Below are positions 1 through 6,544 of a stretch of DNA of 6,643 nt, piece by piece. Each line of letters starts with the position of its first letter. Position 1 is the first letter of the stretch. Source of the DNA: Clostridia bacterium (GTDB lineage: Bacteria; Bacillota_A; Clostridia; Christensenellales; UBA1242); NCBI GenBank assembly GCA_017938565.1, contig JAGBBI010000243.1, positions 1 to 6,643 on the forward strand, written 5' to 3'. Both the position numbers and the translations under genes were made by a program. Below the pieces are notes generated by a model. The model did not search any database. It saw nothing but the letters and a program-made list of their open reading frames with translations, and was not told the origin of the DNA.

Positions 1-16
1 ATTTGTGGGTTCTTTT

Positions 17-586
17 TTATTCTTCGTGATAACCTGAAACTTTAAAATCTAAAAGCTTAATTGTTAATTCCTTGTTTGCCTGAAAACACACATTATCAAT
101 ATTTAACAAAAACTGAGGTGCCTTCAAATCATCAACATAATCTTCAATTAAAAATGTATATGTGCCTACACATTTTTCACCTATTTCCAAGCTTGTTTTC
201 GCATTATAATAGTAATAATCAAGCGTTGAATTAAAATTTGTTTTATTCTTTACATTCGCAATTGTTAAATCCAACTCTAAGGTTGTTGGGGCACTTGTTT
301 CAAAAGTGTACGATATACTCTCAATATACATTCCACCAATCCAACTTTTTACCCCCAAAATATCAATCGAAGTATATTGAAATACTGTTGCACTTTCACC
401 CAGTACGATTTGACTTAATGAAGCCGTCTTTTTTGTTGAAGAGGAAAATGTTGAATAGTTTATTGTATCATCAAAATAAACCGAATTATCAATATATTTT
501 GTAGAAGTTCCACAACCAACAAACATTAAAGGCGTCATAATCAATACAAACATCAAACAGGCAAGTTTGATTAGTCGTTTTTTCAT
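17..586 (-). CDS. Putative lipoprotein of unknown function, 189 aa
   Basis: The N-terminus is a lipoprotein signal: basic start (MKKRLIK), a hydrophobic stretch at about residues 8-22, then F-V-G-C with the candidate lipidated cysteine at residue 25. Phe at the -3 position is less usual than Leu/Ile/Val, so processing is likely but not certain. The mature part (26-189) is rich in Tyr, Thr, Ser and Ile, with alternating hydrophobic and polar residues that suggest beta structure. It holds a run of four tyrosines at 124-127 and two further cysteines (139 and 167). I do not recognise the family. It would be an outer-face, membrane-anchored protein. It is the last gene of the minus-strand cluster inside the window, starting 5 nt after the DegV gene stops. 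The purine-rich GGGGGAG that could serve as its ribosome site lies in the last DegV codons, about 13 nt from the ATG, so translation may be coupled. The stop is TAA, and only 16 bases follow, too few to judge a terminator. Confidence 0.8.
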   Translation of the reverse strand: MKKRLIKLACLMFVLIMTPLMFVGCGTSTKYIDNSVYFDDTINYSTFSSSTKKTASLSQIVLGESATVFQYTSIDILGVKSWIGGMYIESISYTFETSAPTTLELDLTIANVKNKTNFNSTLDYYYYNAKTSLEIGEKCVGTYTFLIEDYVDDLKAPQFLLNIDNVCFQANKELTIKLLDFKVSGYHEE

Positions 587-591
587 AATGT

Positions 592-1455
592 CTAATAAAC
601 TCCCCCGTCATTTAAATAAAGTAGACCTAAAGTTCCCCTTCCGCAATGTGTAAAAATTACACTGTTTGCCTTACTCTCAATAACTTCTTTAAATATGCGT
701 TTTGATTGAACGTATTTAACAATTTCACTTACAACCTCTGGATCAGCCTCTGCATGTGTAATAAAACAACGAGTTGTATCTGGGTTGTTATATAAAGCCA
801 AAGTATCATCTATATATTTCTTTAAAACAACAAGTTGTTTCCCTCTATATTTTTCATTTGCAACGATTGAGCCATTAATAAGTTGTAGTTTTGGCTTAAT
901 CTTTAAAAGATTTGCTCCAAACATTGATAACATTGAGCATCTTCCACCCTTATACAAATATTCAAGCGTCTCCACAACAAAAGATGTTTGGCATGAATAA
1001 CTTCTTTGTTTTACAATAGTAGCAATCTCACTTGCTGTCTTTCCTTGCTCTGCAAGTTCTAATGCACAAAGTGTTAACAACATTGTTCCTGTAGATAATA
1101 CACCACAATCAACAACAAATACCTTATCGCCCCCAATTTCTTCAGCCGCAGTTTGAGCATTTTTGCTTATACAAGACAGGTTTGAAGAAATTCCTAAAAA
1201 CACAACGGCATCATAACCATCGTTTAAATAACCCATAAAGAAATCTTTAAAATCTTGAACGCTTCTTGCAGCAGACTTTGGTAATTTCTTTGTGCTTTTT
1301 ACAAATTCTTCAATGGCGTTTGTTGAGACATTCACAGTATCATAATATTCTTCTCCACCAAGATTTACAATTTCAGGAAGATATCCAATCCCATATTTTT
1401 CAAAAAACTCTGGACTAACATCTGCAGTACTGTCTGTTGTAATTTTAATTTTCAT
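592..1455 (-). CDS. DegV family protein (fatty-acid-binding type)
   Basis: At 287 aa the length is normal for the DegV family, whose members (including FakB) bind a fatty acid and, where FakA is present, offer it for phosphorylation. Visible hallmarks are TDSTAD at residues 7-12, ISSNLS at 89-94 (family ISSxLSGT), FVVD at 113-116, LEYLYKGGR at 164-172 (family LExLxKGGRIS) and THCGRGTLGLLY at 269-280 (family HxGPGTxG). No signal peptide or membrane span is seen, so it should be cytoplasmic. Odd points are cysteines right at the conserved ligand-site motifs (C95, C117, C173, C271), and GT of LSGT replaced by CI. No FakA kinase is in the window, so its use in fatty-acid phosphorylation is only inferred from the family. 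The ATG is well supported by AAGGAG 7 nt upstream, which overlaps the stop codon of the signal peptidase gene. Family assignment is confident; the exact ligand is unknown. Confidence 0.93.
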   Translation of the reverse strand: MKIKITTDSTADVSPEFFEKYGIGYLPEIVNLGGEEYYDTVNVSTNAIEEFVKSTKKLPKSAARSVQDFKDFFMGYLNDGYDAVVFLGISSNLSCISKNAQTAAEEIGGDKVFVVDCGVLSTGTMLLTLCALELAEQGKTASEIATIVKQRSYSCQTSFVVETLEYLYKGGRCSMLSMFGANLLKIKPKLQLINGSIVANEKYRGKQLVVLKKYIDDTLALYNNPDTTRCFITHAEADPEVVSEIVKYVQSKRIFKEVIESKANSVIFTHCGRGTLGLLYLNDGGVY

Positions 1456-1462
1456 TTTTCTT

Positions 1463-1468
1463 CTCCTT
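1463..1468 (-). promoter_or_regulatory. Ribosome binding site of the DegV gene, overlapping the upstream stop
   Basis: On the minus strand the sequence reads AAGGAG, then 7 nt, then ATG. Its first two bases are also the last two bases of the TAA stop (1467-1469) of the signal peptidase gene. Ribosomes finishing signal peptidase therefore stop on the DegV ribosome site, which favours coupled translation. Confidence 0.75.
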
Positions 1469-2351
1469 ATTTAAATAAATATTTATTCCTTATAGAATTA
1501 TAAATTGCTACAAATAAATTTTCACCATACGCTCGATGTATGACAACTTTTCCAACTATATCCTCTCTTTTAACACAACCAAAATATTTACTATCATTTG
1601 ACACACGTCTATTATCGCCAAGAACGTAAAACTCTCCGTCGGGAACTGTTATTTCACGTTGACCAGAAATGGTTTCTTGGTAAATTGATTCAGGTATATC
1701 AAGCCTTAAATACATTGTACCATCGCTGTCGGGAGTTTCATCATTTATGTAATTCTCATAAACAACTTCACCGTTTACATATAGGTAATACAGTCCACAA
1801 GGAGCTCCGGTCGAATCAGCATACAAATTGTTATCAGCCTTTACAAATTGTACTCTGTCCCCACCCTTAGCTACAATTCTTTTTATATAATATGAATCGC
1901 TATCAGTATAATTTGTAGCGCTCATAACTACTATATCACCGACTTCGACTTCTTTAGTCTCTTTGATATACACGACATCACAAGTGTCTTCTCTATCATC
2001 ACTATTAAGTGTTGGATACATCGAAGCACCAACGACCTGTAATGGCATCAATAAAACATTAAACACAAAAGCCGTAATTATAAAATATACGCCAATTACT
2101 ACAGTCGCTATCAACCACCAATTTGTCGGTTTTGTTCTTGGAGAATCCAAAAACAATAAATCATTATCAATTAACTTTTCTTCAATTAATCGATTATTCC
2201 ATTCATAACCTTCAAACTGCTCATTATATTCAAAACTTGGCTGGCTTTCTTCCACACCAACTACATCTTTCCAATGATAATTTTCTTTATTTGCGTCAAT
2301 TTCTTCTTTTGTTAGATTATAGTCTTCATTATTGACAATATCATCTTTCAT
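1467..2351 (-). CDS. lepB: Type I signal peptidase (S26A) with long acidic N-terminal extension
   Basis: This enzyme removes signal peptides from exported proteins on the outer face of the membrane. One membrane span lies at about residues 78-102. It is followed by the box with the catalytic serine, GASMYPTL (Ser110), the catalytic lysine in YYIKRI (Lys157), and box E, GDNRRVSNDSKYFG (245-258). Spacing and order match family S26, so the enzyme should be active. At 294 aa it is much longer than typical Gram-positive enzymes of about 170-200 aa. The excess is mostly a cytoplasmic N-terminal region of about 75 residues rich in Asp, Glu and Asn, plus an insert between the Lys and box E regions that includes Cys185. 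The ATG start has AGGTG about 9 nt upstream, inside the last codons of the preceding gene, which stops only 3 nt before. It sits fourth in the cluster that begins with ftsH. Confidence 0.96.
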   Translation of the reverse strand: MKDDIVNNEDYNLTKEEIDANKENYHWKDVVGVEESQPSFEYNEQFEGYEWNNRLIEEKLIDNDLLFLDSPRTKPTNWWLIATVVIGVYFIITAFVFNVLLMPLQVVGASMYPTLNSDDREDTCDVVYIKETKEVEVGDIVVMSATNYTDSDSYYIKRIVAKGGDRVQFVKADNNLYADSTGAPCGLYYLYVNGEVVYENYINDETPDSDGTMYLRLDIPESIYQETISGQREITVPDGEFYVLGDNRRVSNDSKYFGCVKREDIVGKVVIHRAYGENLFVAIYNSIRNKYLFK

Positions 2352-2354
2352 TTA

Positions 2355-2678
2355 CTATTTCACCTGCGTTTGTTTAGGTTCCATTTTTAATACTAGACCG
2401 GTTACCAATAAAACAAATCCAGAAAACAATGTATAACACACTGGTTGAATAAGCCCAAATATAACCGACTGATACTCTTTACGTAGAGATACGGCGTTGC
2501 CGTTGGCCTCATTTATTGCATTCTGGACCGAAAGAGGTATATTTGTTCCAGTTGTCTCCAGCACATCAACCGAGGCCAATTTATAGAAGTTTATTAGCAT
2601 TATAATTGCCAAAACAACCGATGCTAAAAGCGCTCCATACGCTAAAATTGTTGTTACATTAGCTATTTTTCTTTTCAT
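2355..2678 (-). CDS. Small membrane protein with two spans, unknown function, 107 aa
   Basis: The protein has a short basic N-terminus, a first hydrophobic span at about residues 8-32, a loop of about 40 residues (33-71) with several Asn, Thr and Glu, a second span at about 72-96, and a basic tail ending KQTQVK. The charge pattern suggests that both ends are in the cytoplasm and the loop is outside. I do not recognise the family. The gene start overlaps the end of the upstream gene by 20 nt in another frame, and GAGGG lies 7 nt before the ATG, inside the upstream gene. The downstream signal peptidase begins 3 nt after its TAG stop. This packing, and clean predicted spans in an otherwise AT-rich stretch, argue that it is a real gene. 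A role as partner or modulator of FtsH or signal peptidase is only a guess from position. Confidence 0.82.
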   Translation of the reverse strand: MKRKIANVTTILAYGALLASVVLAIIMLINFYKLASVDVLETTGTNIPLSVQNAINEANGNAVSLRKEYQSVIFGLIQPVCYTLFSGFVLLVTGLVLKMEPKQTQVK

Positions 2679-3252
2679 CTATTAACCCTCTTAGGTAAAT
2701 ATATAATTCTCTTGTATCTCCTTCTGTTGTTAGAGGATATATATCCTCACCACCAGAAGCTTCTTTGTTGTTATATTTCCCTTCTTGCGCATAATGAATA
2801 TATATTTTATGAACATTCTTATCTTGTGTTAATTCAAGTATTATACTTGAAATAAAAATCTGTCTTGTGTTGCCATTTCTGCTTATTACAAGTCGTTGAT
2901 TTTTTTCGTATGAAAATTCAATATATAAACCTTTTGTTTTACTTTGATCATCCCATCCAGCTTGGTCGGTAGCTTCAGAAATTCCCTTTCCTAAGAACTG
3001 ACTTGTTGTAATCTGATTCAAATAAGATTTTTTAAACGAGTCGTTATACAACTTTAATATTTCAACATATTCACTATCACTAGCTGAATAACTTAAAGTT
3101 TCATTTTGAGACCGGTAATAAACTGTAATCTTTGTTGGATCTTCTTTTATCGGCAACTTTGTGTTCGTCTGTAATCCTGCAAAAACTATTAAGCTTGCCG
3201 ACATTATTAACGTCATGGAAATTATTATTGCAGTAAATATTTTATTTTTCAT
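2659..3252 (-). CDS. Exported or membrane-anchored protein of unknown function, 197 aa
   Basis: Residues 1-28 form a signal peptide or N-terminal anchor: basic MKNK, a long hydrophobic core at 6-25, and VFAG near 23-26 that could be a type I cleavage site. There is no lipobox and no cysteine at all in the protein. The remainder (about 29-197) is soluble, with a central helical-looking stretch (58-80) and several likely beta strands (41-47, 108-115, 119-124, 130-140, 148-154), and ends in a charged tail. I do not recognise the family. The start is 2 nt after the ftsH TAA. The nearest purine-rich site, AAGGAT inside the ftsH end, is 14 nt away, so initiation probably depends on ribosomes finishing ftsH. 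The next gene overlaps its end by 20 nt. Its place between ftsH and the small two-span protein suggests an envelope role, but nothing in the sequence fixes one. Confidence 0.83.
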   Translation of the reverse strand: MKNKIFTAIIISMTLIMSASLIVFAGLQTNTKLPIKEDPTKITVYYRSQNETLSYSASDSEYVEILKLYNDSFKKSYLNQITTSQFLGKGISEATDQAGWDDQSKTKGLYIEFSYEKNQRLVISRNGNTRQIFISSIILELTQDKNVHKIYIHYAQEGKYNNKEASGGEDIYPLTTEGDTRELYIYLRGLIDEKKNS

Positions 3253-3254
3253 AA

Positions 3255-5375
3255 TTAGTCTTTTTTATCCTTAGTATTCTTTGTCTTTTTTGACTTGTTT
3301 GAAATTGCATCTTCCATTGTCTCCGAAATCTGTTTAGATGGCAATACTTCGATTTCTTTATCTTTGTTGTCTTTATCTTCGCAAGTCTTTTCTTTTTTCG
3401 GAGTCTTTATAATATTTGACTTTAAGCCATCTTCGCCCACATCTTCTTCAATATCTTCCTTATTATCATTTGCACTAACATACAAATCGCTATCTTCAAT
3501 TACAGACAATATTTCTTCCTCTGGCTTACCTTCCATAATTAAATCGACTTCATTTGAATAAATTGTATTTTTTTGAAGTAATATTTTTACCATTGTTTCA
3601 AGTTTATTCTTGTTCTCGTTTATAAGACGTGCAGACTCTTGCTCGCAAGTCGTTAATATTTTCTTAATTTCATTATCAATAATGCTAGCATAATGTTCAC
3701 TGTAAGTTGTTCTTTCTACATAATCTTTACCAAAGAAATAAGAATTCTCACTTCCAAGATGCATCAAACCAGTCTCTTCACCCATTCCAAAATCTACAAC
3801 CATTTTCCTTGCAATAGCTGTTGCACGCTCTATATCATTTGATGCCCCAGTCGTATAGTCTCCAAGAAAAATTTCTTCTGCCTTTCTTCCCGATAACATC
3901 ATTGTTATTGTATCAAGCAATTTGGTTCTTGTAATATGGGTATCATCATTTTCAGGTCGTGATACTGTGTATCCCGCGGCATTTCCTCTTGGAACGATTG
4001 ATACCTCATGGATTGGTTCACTATTTTTTACTAAGCGACCAACAATTGCATGTCCGGCTTCGTGATATGCCGTTATCTTTTTATCTCTTTCCGTTACAAC
4101 ACGGCTCTTTTTTTGAGGTCCCATTGTAACCTTATCTATACCTTCTGTTATATCTTTCATAGAAATAGAAGTTTTATTATCTCTTGTCGCAAGAATTGCT
4201 GCTTCGTTTAATAAATTTTCTATTTCAGCACCAGTAAATCCACTAGTAACTCTGGCTATTTGCTTAAAATCTACATCATTATCGAATTTTTTGCCTTTAG
4301 CGTGAACTTTTAAAATTTCTTCACGACCCTTTACATCTGGTACGTGAATATATATTTGCCTATCAAACCTTCCAGGTCTTAAAAGTGCTGGGTCCAAAAT
4401 ATCCGCTCTGTTAGTCGCTGCAATTATAATTATTCCCTCATTTGTTTCAAATCCATCCATCTGAACTAACAATTGGTTAAGAGTTTGTTCTCTTTCATCA
4501 TTTCCTCCGCCCATGCCAGTTCCACGCTGACGACCTATTGCATCAATTTCATCAATAAACACAATACAAGGGCTTGCCTTTTTTGCTTTATCAAATAAAT
4601 CTCTAACCCTGCTTGCACCAACACCAACGAACAATTCCATAAAATCTGAACCACTTATTGTAAAGAATGGCACATTTGCCTCTCCGGCAATTGCTTTTGC
4701 GAGTAATGTTTTTCCTGTCCCCGGAGGTCCCACTAAAAGAACACCCCTTGGAATTCTTGCACCCATATTTGTAAATTTTTGCGGATTCTTTAAAAATTCA
4801 ACAATTTCCTTTACTTCTTCTTTTTCTTCTTCCGCGCCTGCCACATCACTAAACCTAACCGTGCTAAGTGCAATTTTTGCCCTATTTTTTGTGAAGTCCA
4901 TTGATTGGCGATTACTTTTACCAATTTGACGAGTAAAAAATGAAATTATTAAGAATGCTCCACCTATCAAAAGTATTGGGTATAAAATATAAAACCAAGA
5001 GAACGATGATTGTACCTCATCTATCCAGCCGACTCTAAACTCACTGCCATCTGGAAACGCCTCATTGTATTCATCAATATAATTGACTGCATTATCTCTA
5101 GCCCTTGCTCCCATATAGTACACATGACCGCCAGCATCTTCCTTGTAGTAAACTTGAATACTATTTTCCGTACAAACTATATAGTCGATTTTACCTGCAT
5201 ACAAATCTTGTTTGAATTGATCTCCGTCAATTACTGTTTTTGCTGTTATCGTCGTTACAAAAAATAATAACGCTATAAAACTAACCAAAAGTAAAAGACT
5301 TATTACATTTTTTAATAGACTGGGTTTTTGTGGCCTATACTGAAAATCGTTGTTTTGCTGTTCTCTATTTTCCAA
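3255..5375 (-). CDS. ftsH: ATP-dependent zinc metalloprotease FtsH
   Basis: This membrane-bound AAA+ protease pulls membrane and short-lived soluble proteins into a hexameric chamber and degrades them. Domains in order: span 1 at about residues 23-43, an outer domain at about 45-126, span 2 at about 127-147, the AAA+ module with Walker A GPPGTGKT (216-223), pore motif FVGVG (249-253), Walker B IVFIDEID (271-278), and the second region of homology from TNRAD to GRFDR (321-339). The protease domain has HEAGH (438-442) and the third zinc ligand Asp514 in ASNDIERAT. All key residues are present. At 706 aa it exceeds the usual 610-650 because of a tail of about 78 residues (629-706), first acidic and then Lys-rich, with no recognisable fold. 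The start is TTG, chosen because GGAGG lies 10 nt upstream, no in-frame ATG precedes the first span, and the protein then begins like other FtsH. It is the first gene of a six-gene cluster and has its own upstream promoter region. Confidence 0.98.
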   Translation of the reverse strand: MENREQQNNDFQYRPQKPSLLKNVISLLLLVSFIALLFFVTTITAKTVIDGDQFKQDLYAGKIDYIVCTENSIQVYYKEDAGGHVYYMGARARDNAVNYIDEYNEAFPDGSEFRVGWIDEVQSSFSWFYILYPILLIGGAFLIISFFTRQIGKSNRQSMDFTKNRAKIALSTVRFSDVAGAEEEKEEVKEIVEFLKNPQKFTNMGARIPRGVLLVGPPGTGKTLLAKAIAGEANVPFFTISGSDFMELFVGVGASRVRDLFDKAKKASPCIVFIDEIDAIGRQRGTGMGGGNDEREQTLNQLLVQMDGFETNEGIIIIAATNRADILDPALLRPGRFDRQIYIHVPDVKGREEILKVHAKGKKFDNDVDFKQIARVTSGFTGAEIENLLNEAAILATRDNKTSISMKDITEGIDKVTMGPQKKSRVVTERDKKITAYHEAGHAIVGRLVKNSEPIHEVSIVPRGNAAGYTVSRPENDDTHITRTKLLDTITMMLSGRKAEEIFLGDYTTGASNDIERATAIARKMVVDFGMGEETGLMHLGSENSYFFGKDYVERTTYSEHYASIIDNEIKKILTTCEQESARLINENKNKLETMVKILLQKNTIYSNEVDLIMEGKPEEEILSVIEDSDLYVSANDNKEDIEEDVGEDGLKSNIIKTPKKEKTCEDKDNKDKEIEVLPSKQISETMEDAISNKSKKTKNTKDKKD

Positions 5376-5385
5376 AGAAATTAAT

Positions 5386-5390
5386 CCTCC
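5386..5390 (-). promoter_or_regulatory. Ribosome binding site deciding the TTG start of ftsH
   Basis: The minus strand reads GGAGG, 10 nt, then TTG. It is one of the strongest ribosome sites in the window, paired with a weak start codon, and no other start codon at a suitable distance gives an FtsH with its first membrane span. Confidence 0.8.
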
Positions 5391-5415
5391 AATTTATAAT
5401 GTTTCAATATATAAT

Positions 5416-5444
5416 ATATTATCATATTATAAAATTATATTCAA
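5416..5444 (-). promoter_or_regulatory. Candidate promoter of the ftsH operon
   Basis: On the minus strand TTGAAT (5439-5444) and TAATAT (5416-5421) are 17 nt apart, a normal sigma-70 type spacing, giving a leader of roughly 35 nt before the TTG. The region is so AT-rich that other -10-like hexamers occur, for example TATAAT at 5426-5431, so the exact element is uncertain. No CIRCE or other known heat-shock operator is seen, although ftsH is stress-controlled in some Bacillota. Confidence 0.4.
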
Positions 5445-5484
5445 TAAATTTACACGACAATTTTAAAATTTCACCTAAAATTCA

Positions 5485-5514
5485 TTGTTATTTATATCCA
5501 AATAATGGTAAAAT
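5485..5514 (+). promoter_or_regulatory. Candidate promoter of the CvpA-family gene
   Basis: TTGTTA (5485-5490) and TAAAAT (5509-5514) are separated by 18 nt. The -10 is preceded by TGG, matching the extended -10 form (TGn). Transcription would begin near 5521, giving a very short leader with AAAGGAG (5524-5530) 7 nt before the ATG. With the minus-strand promoter this makes 5376-5537 a divergent control region. Confidence 0.45.
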
Positions 5515-5537
5515 TAATCTAACAAAGGAGAATATAT

Positions 5538-6302
5538 ATGTTCACTTATATTGATGCTACTTTTTTAATTTTTTTAGTAATATGTATACTGGTCGGAGTA
5601 TGGCGTGGGTTCTTCAGATCTTTAACCAAATTCTGTGGACTAACTGTTAAATTGATTATTTCATTTATATTGTGTAAGCCAATTTCTAAATGGATATCTA
5701 GCGCAACGCAAATAGACGAACATATGTTCGATACATATTCAACATGGGCCAGCGGGCTATCAGAAAGTTTTAACACCAACTTAAAAACAATACCTAATGA
5801 AAGTTTAAATGACTTTATTAAAAACTCACTTGGGGACAGCGGAGTTCCTAAGCTGTTCAGAGGATTGTTAAGTTCTGCGCTAAACATAACACCCGACTCA
5901 ATTTCCGACATTGAGTCAATAACCCTTGCCGAACTTGTTGGCGAAGCTTTAAAAAATTTGATTCTAATAGTTGCATGTTTTGTTATAATATTCTTATTGC
6001 TTTATCTTATAATTTTCATAATTAACAAAATAGAAAAACACATACTACGCTCTACACGTATTGTTTCAAAAATTGACCGAACCTTTGGCGGCATCGTTGG
6101 AGTATTGCGAAGCTTTATGTATGTTTTTGGCATATGTTTAATACTTTCGATTTTTAGAAATGTTATTATTTTCCAAGAATTTTATAATACAATAGACTCT
6201 TCTTTAATAGCTGGACCAATAAGCAGGTTTATGTTTAACATAATTGACAAAAATATTGACTTTAATAGAATGATTTTTGACTGGATACAAAACAGATTAT
6301 AA
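5538..6302 (+). CDS. CvpA family membrane protein
   Basis: The 254-aa protein has four hydrophobic spans at about residues 5-22, 32-48, 139-163 and 186-207. Family features are GxxRGFFRSL right after span 1 (20-29) and the conserved D-R-T-F-G-G-I-V-G-V-L-R block (180-191) before span 4. CvpA proteins are integral inner-membrane proteins, first linked to colicin V production in E. coli; their biochemical role is not settled. Between spans 2 and 3 is a soluble loop of about 90 residues (49-138), longer than in many CvpA proteins of about 160-180 aa, which accounts for most of the extra length. The C-terminal 45 residues are amphipathic. The start is supported by AAAGGAG 7 nt upstream. It is transcribed away from the ftsH operon, and a palindrome containing parS lies 35 nt after its TAA stop, probably serving as its terminator. 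Confidence 0.88.
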   Translation: MFTYIDATFLIFLVICILVGVWRGFFRSLTKFCGLTVKLIISFILCKPISKWISSATQIDEHMFDTYSTWASGLSESFNTNLKTIPNESLNDFIKNSLGDSGVPKLFRGLLSSALNITPDSISDIESITLAELVGEALKNLILIVACFVIIFLLLYLIIFIINKIEKHILRSTRIVSKIDRTFGGIVGVLRSFMYVFGICLILSIFRNVIIFQEFYNTIDSSLIAGPISRFMFNIIDKNIDFNRMIFDWIQNRL

Positions 6303-6336
6303 TATCAATCATTCAAAACTTTAATATTTAAACAGT

Positions 6337-6372
6337 AATAAAAGAATGTTTCACGTGAAACATTCTTTTATT
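6337..6372 (+). terminator. 36-bp perfect palindrome around parS 1, probable bidirectional terminator
   Basis: Bases 6337-6354 are the exact reverse complement of 6355-6372. As RNA this folds to a long stem with an ACGU loop. The left arm starts AATAAAAGAA and the right arm ends TTCTTTTATT, so each strand has an A-rich lead and a U-rich tail after the hairpin, the usual form of a two-way intrinsic terminator. It follows the CvpA stop by 34 nt. Its centre is also a parS site, so the DNA role and the RNA role may share the same bases. Confidence 0.55.
6347..6362. promoter_or_regulatory. parS centromere-like site 1 (ParB binding)
   Basis: The sequence TGTTTCACGTGAAACA is a perfect 16-bp palindrome and an exact match to the well-known Bacillus subtilis parS consensus bound by ParB (Spo0J). 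ParB loads here, spreads on the DNA, and with ParA and SMC organises and separates the chromosome origins. A second identical copy 114 bp away makes chance occurrence very unlikely. Confidence 0.93.
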
Positions 6373-6460
6373 GTTCACAATACCTTAAAGAAAATTAAGC
6401 CTAATATGTCTTCAATCTAGTAGTATTAATTTTTACCCTTTTCATATCGAATCACGTAAA

Positions 6461-6476
6461 TGTTTCACGTGAAACA
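6461..6476. promoter_or_regulatory. parS centromere-like site 2 (ParB binding)
   Basis: This is a second exact TGTTTCACGTGAAACA. The palindrome continues on both sides as CGTAAA and TTTACG, giving a perfect 28-bp palindrome at 6455-6482. These flanks differ from those of site 1, so the two copies are not simply a recent duplication of a longer block. No T-run follows on either strand, so unlike site 1 it does not look like a terminator. Confidence 0.93.
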
Positions 6477-6544
6477 TTTACGATTAAAGTTCAACCATAA
6501 GCAATTACTTATCAAAACAAAACCCTCAACATTAAGTCAACAAT

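Noticed and set aside
785..2335. Several plus-strand open frames opposite the DegV and signal peptidase genes
   Set aside because: All are antisense to genes with clear catalytic or family motifs, and their translations are low-complexity mixes typical of shadows.
5411..5422. 12-bp palindrome ATAATATATTAT as an operator
   Set aside because: It contains only A and T in a very AT-rich stretch, so such symmetry is expected by chance.
5330..5554. Plus-strand frame of 74 codons across the divergent promoter region
   Set aside because: It begins inside ftsH, crosses AT-rich promoter DNA and overlaps the CvpA start, and the product has no recognisable features.
5546..5911. Minus-strand open frame of 121 codons opposite the CvpA gene
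   Set aside because: It lies fully inside the CvpA gene, which has a good ribosome site, four spans and family motifs. The antisense frame has no family features of its own.
6347..6476. Noc nucleoid-occlusion binding sites
   Set aside because: Noc sites have a different core (ATTTCCCGGGAAAT type). Both palindromes have the CACGTG core of parS exactly.
6337..6482. Start of a CRISPR array or a mobile-element end, because of repeated palindromes
   Set aside because: There are only two copies, flanks differ, the spacing of about 100 bp is too long for CRISPR spacers, and no transposase or target duplication is seen.
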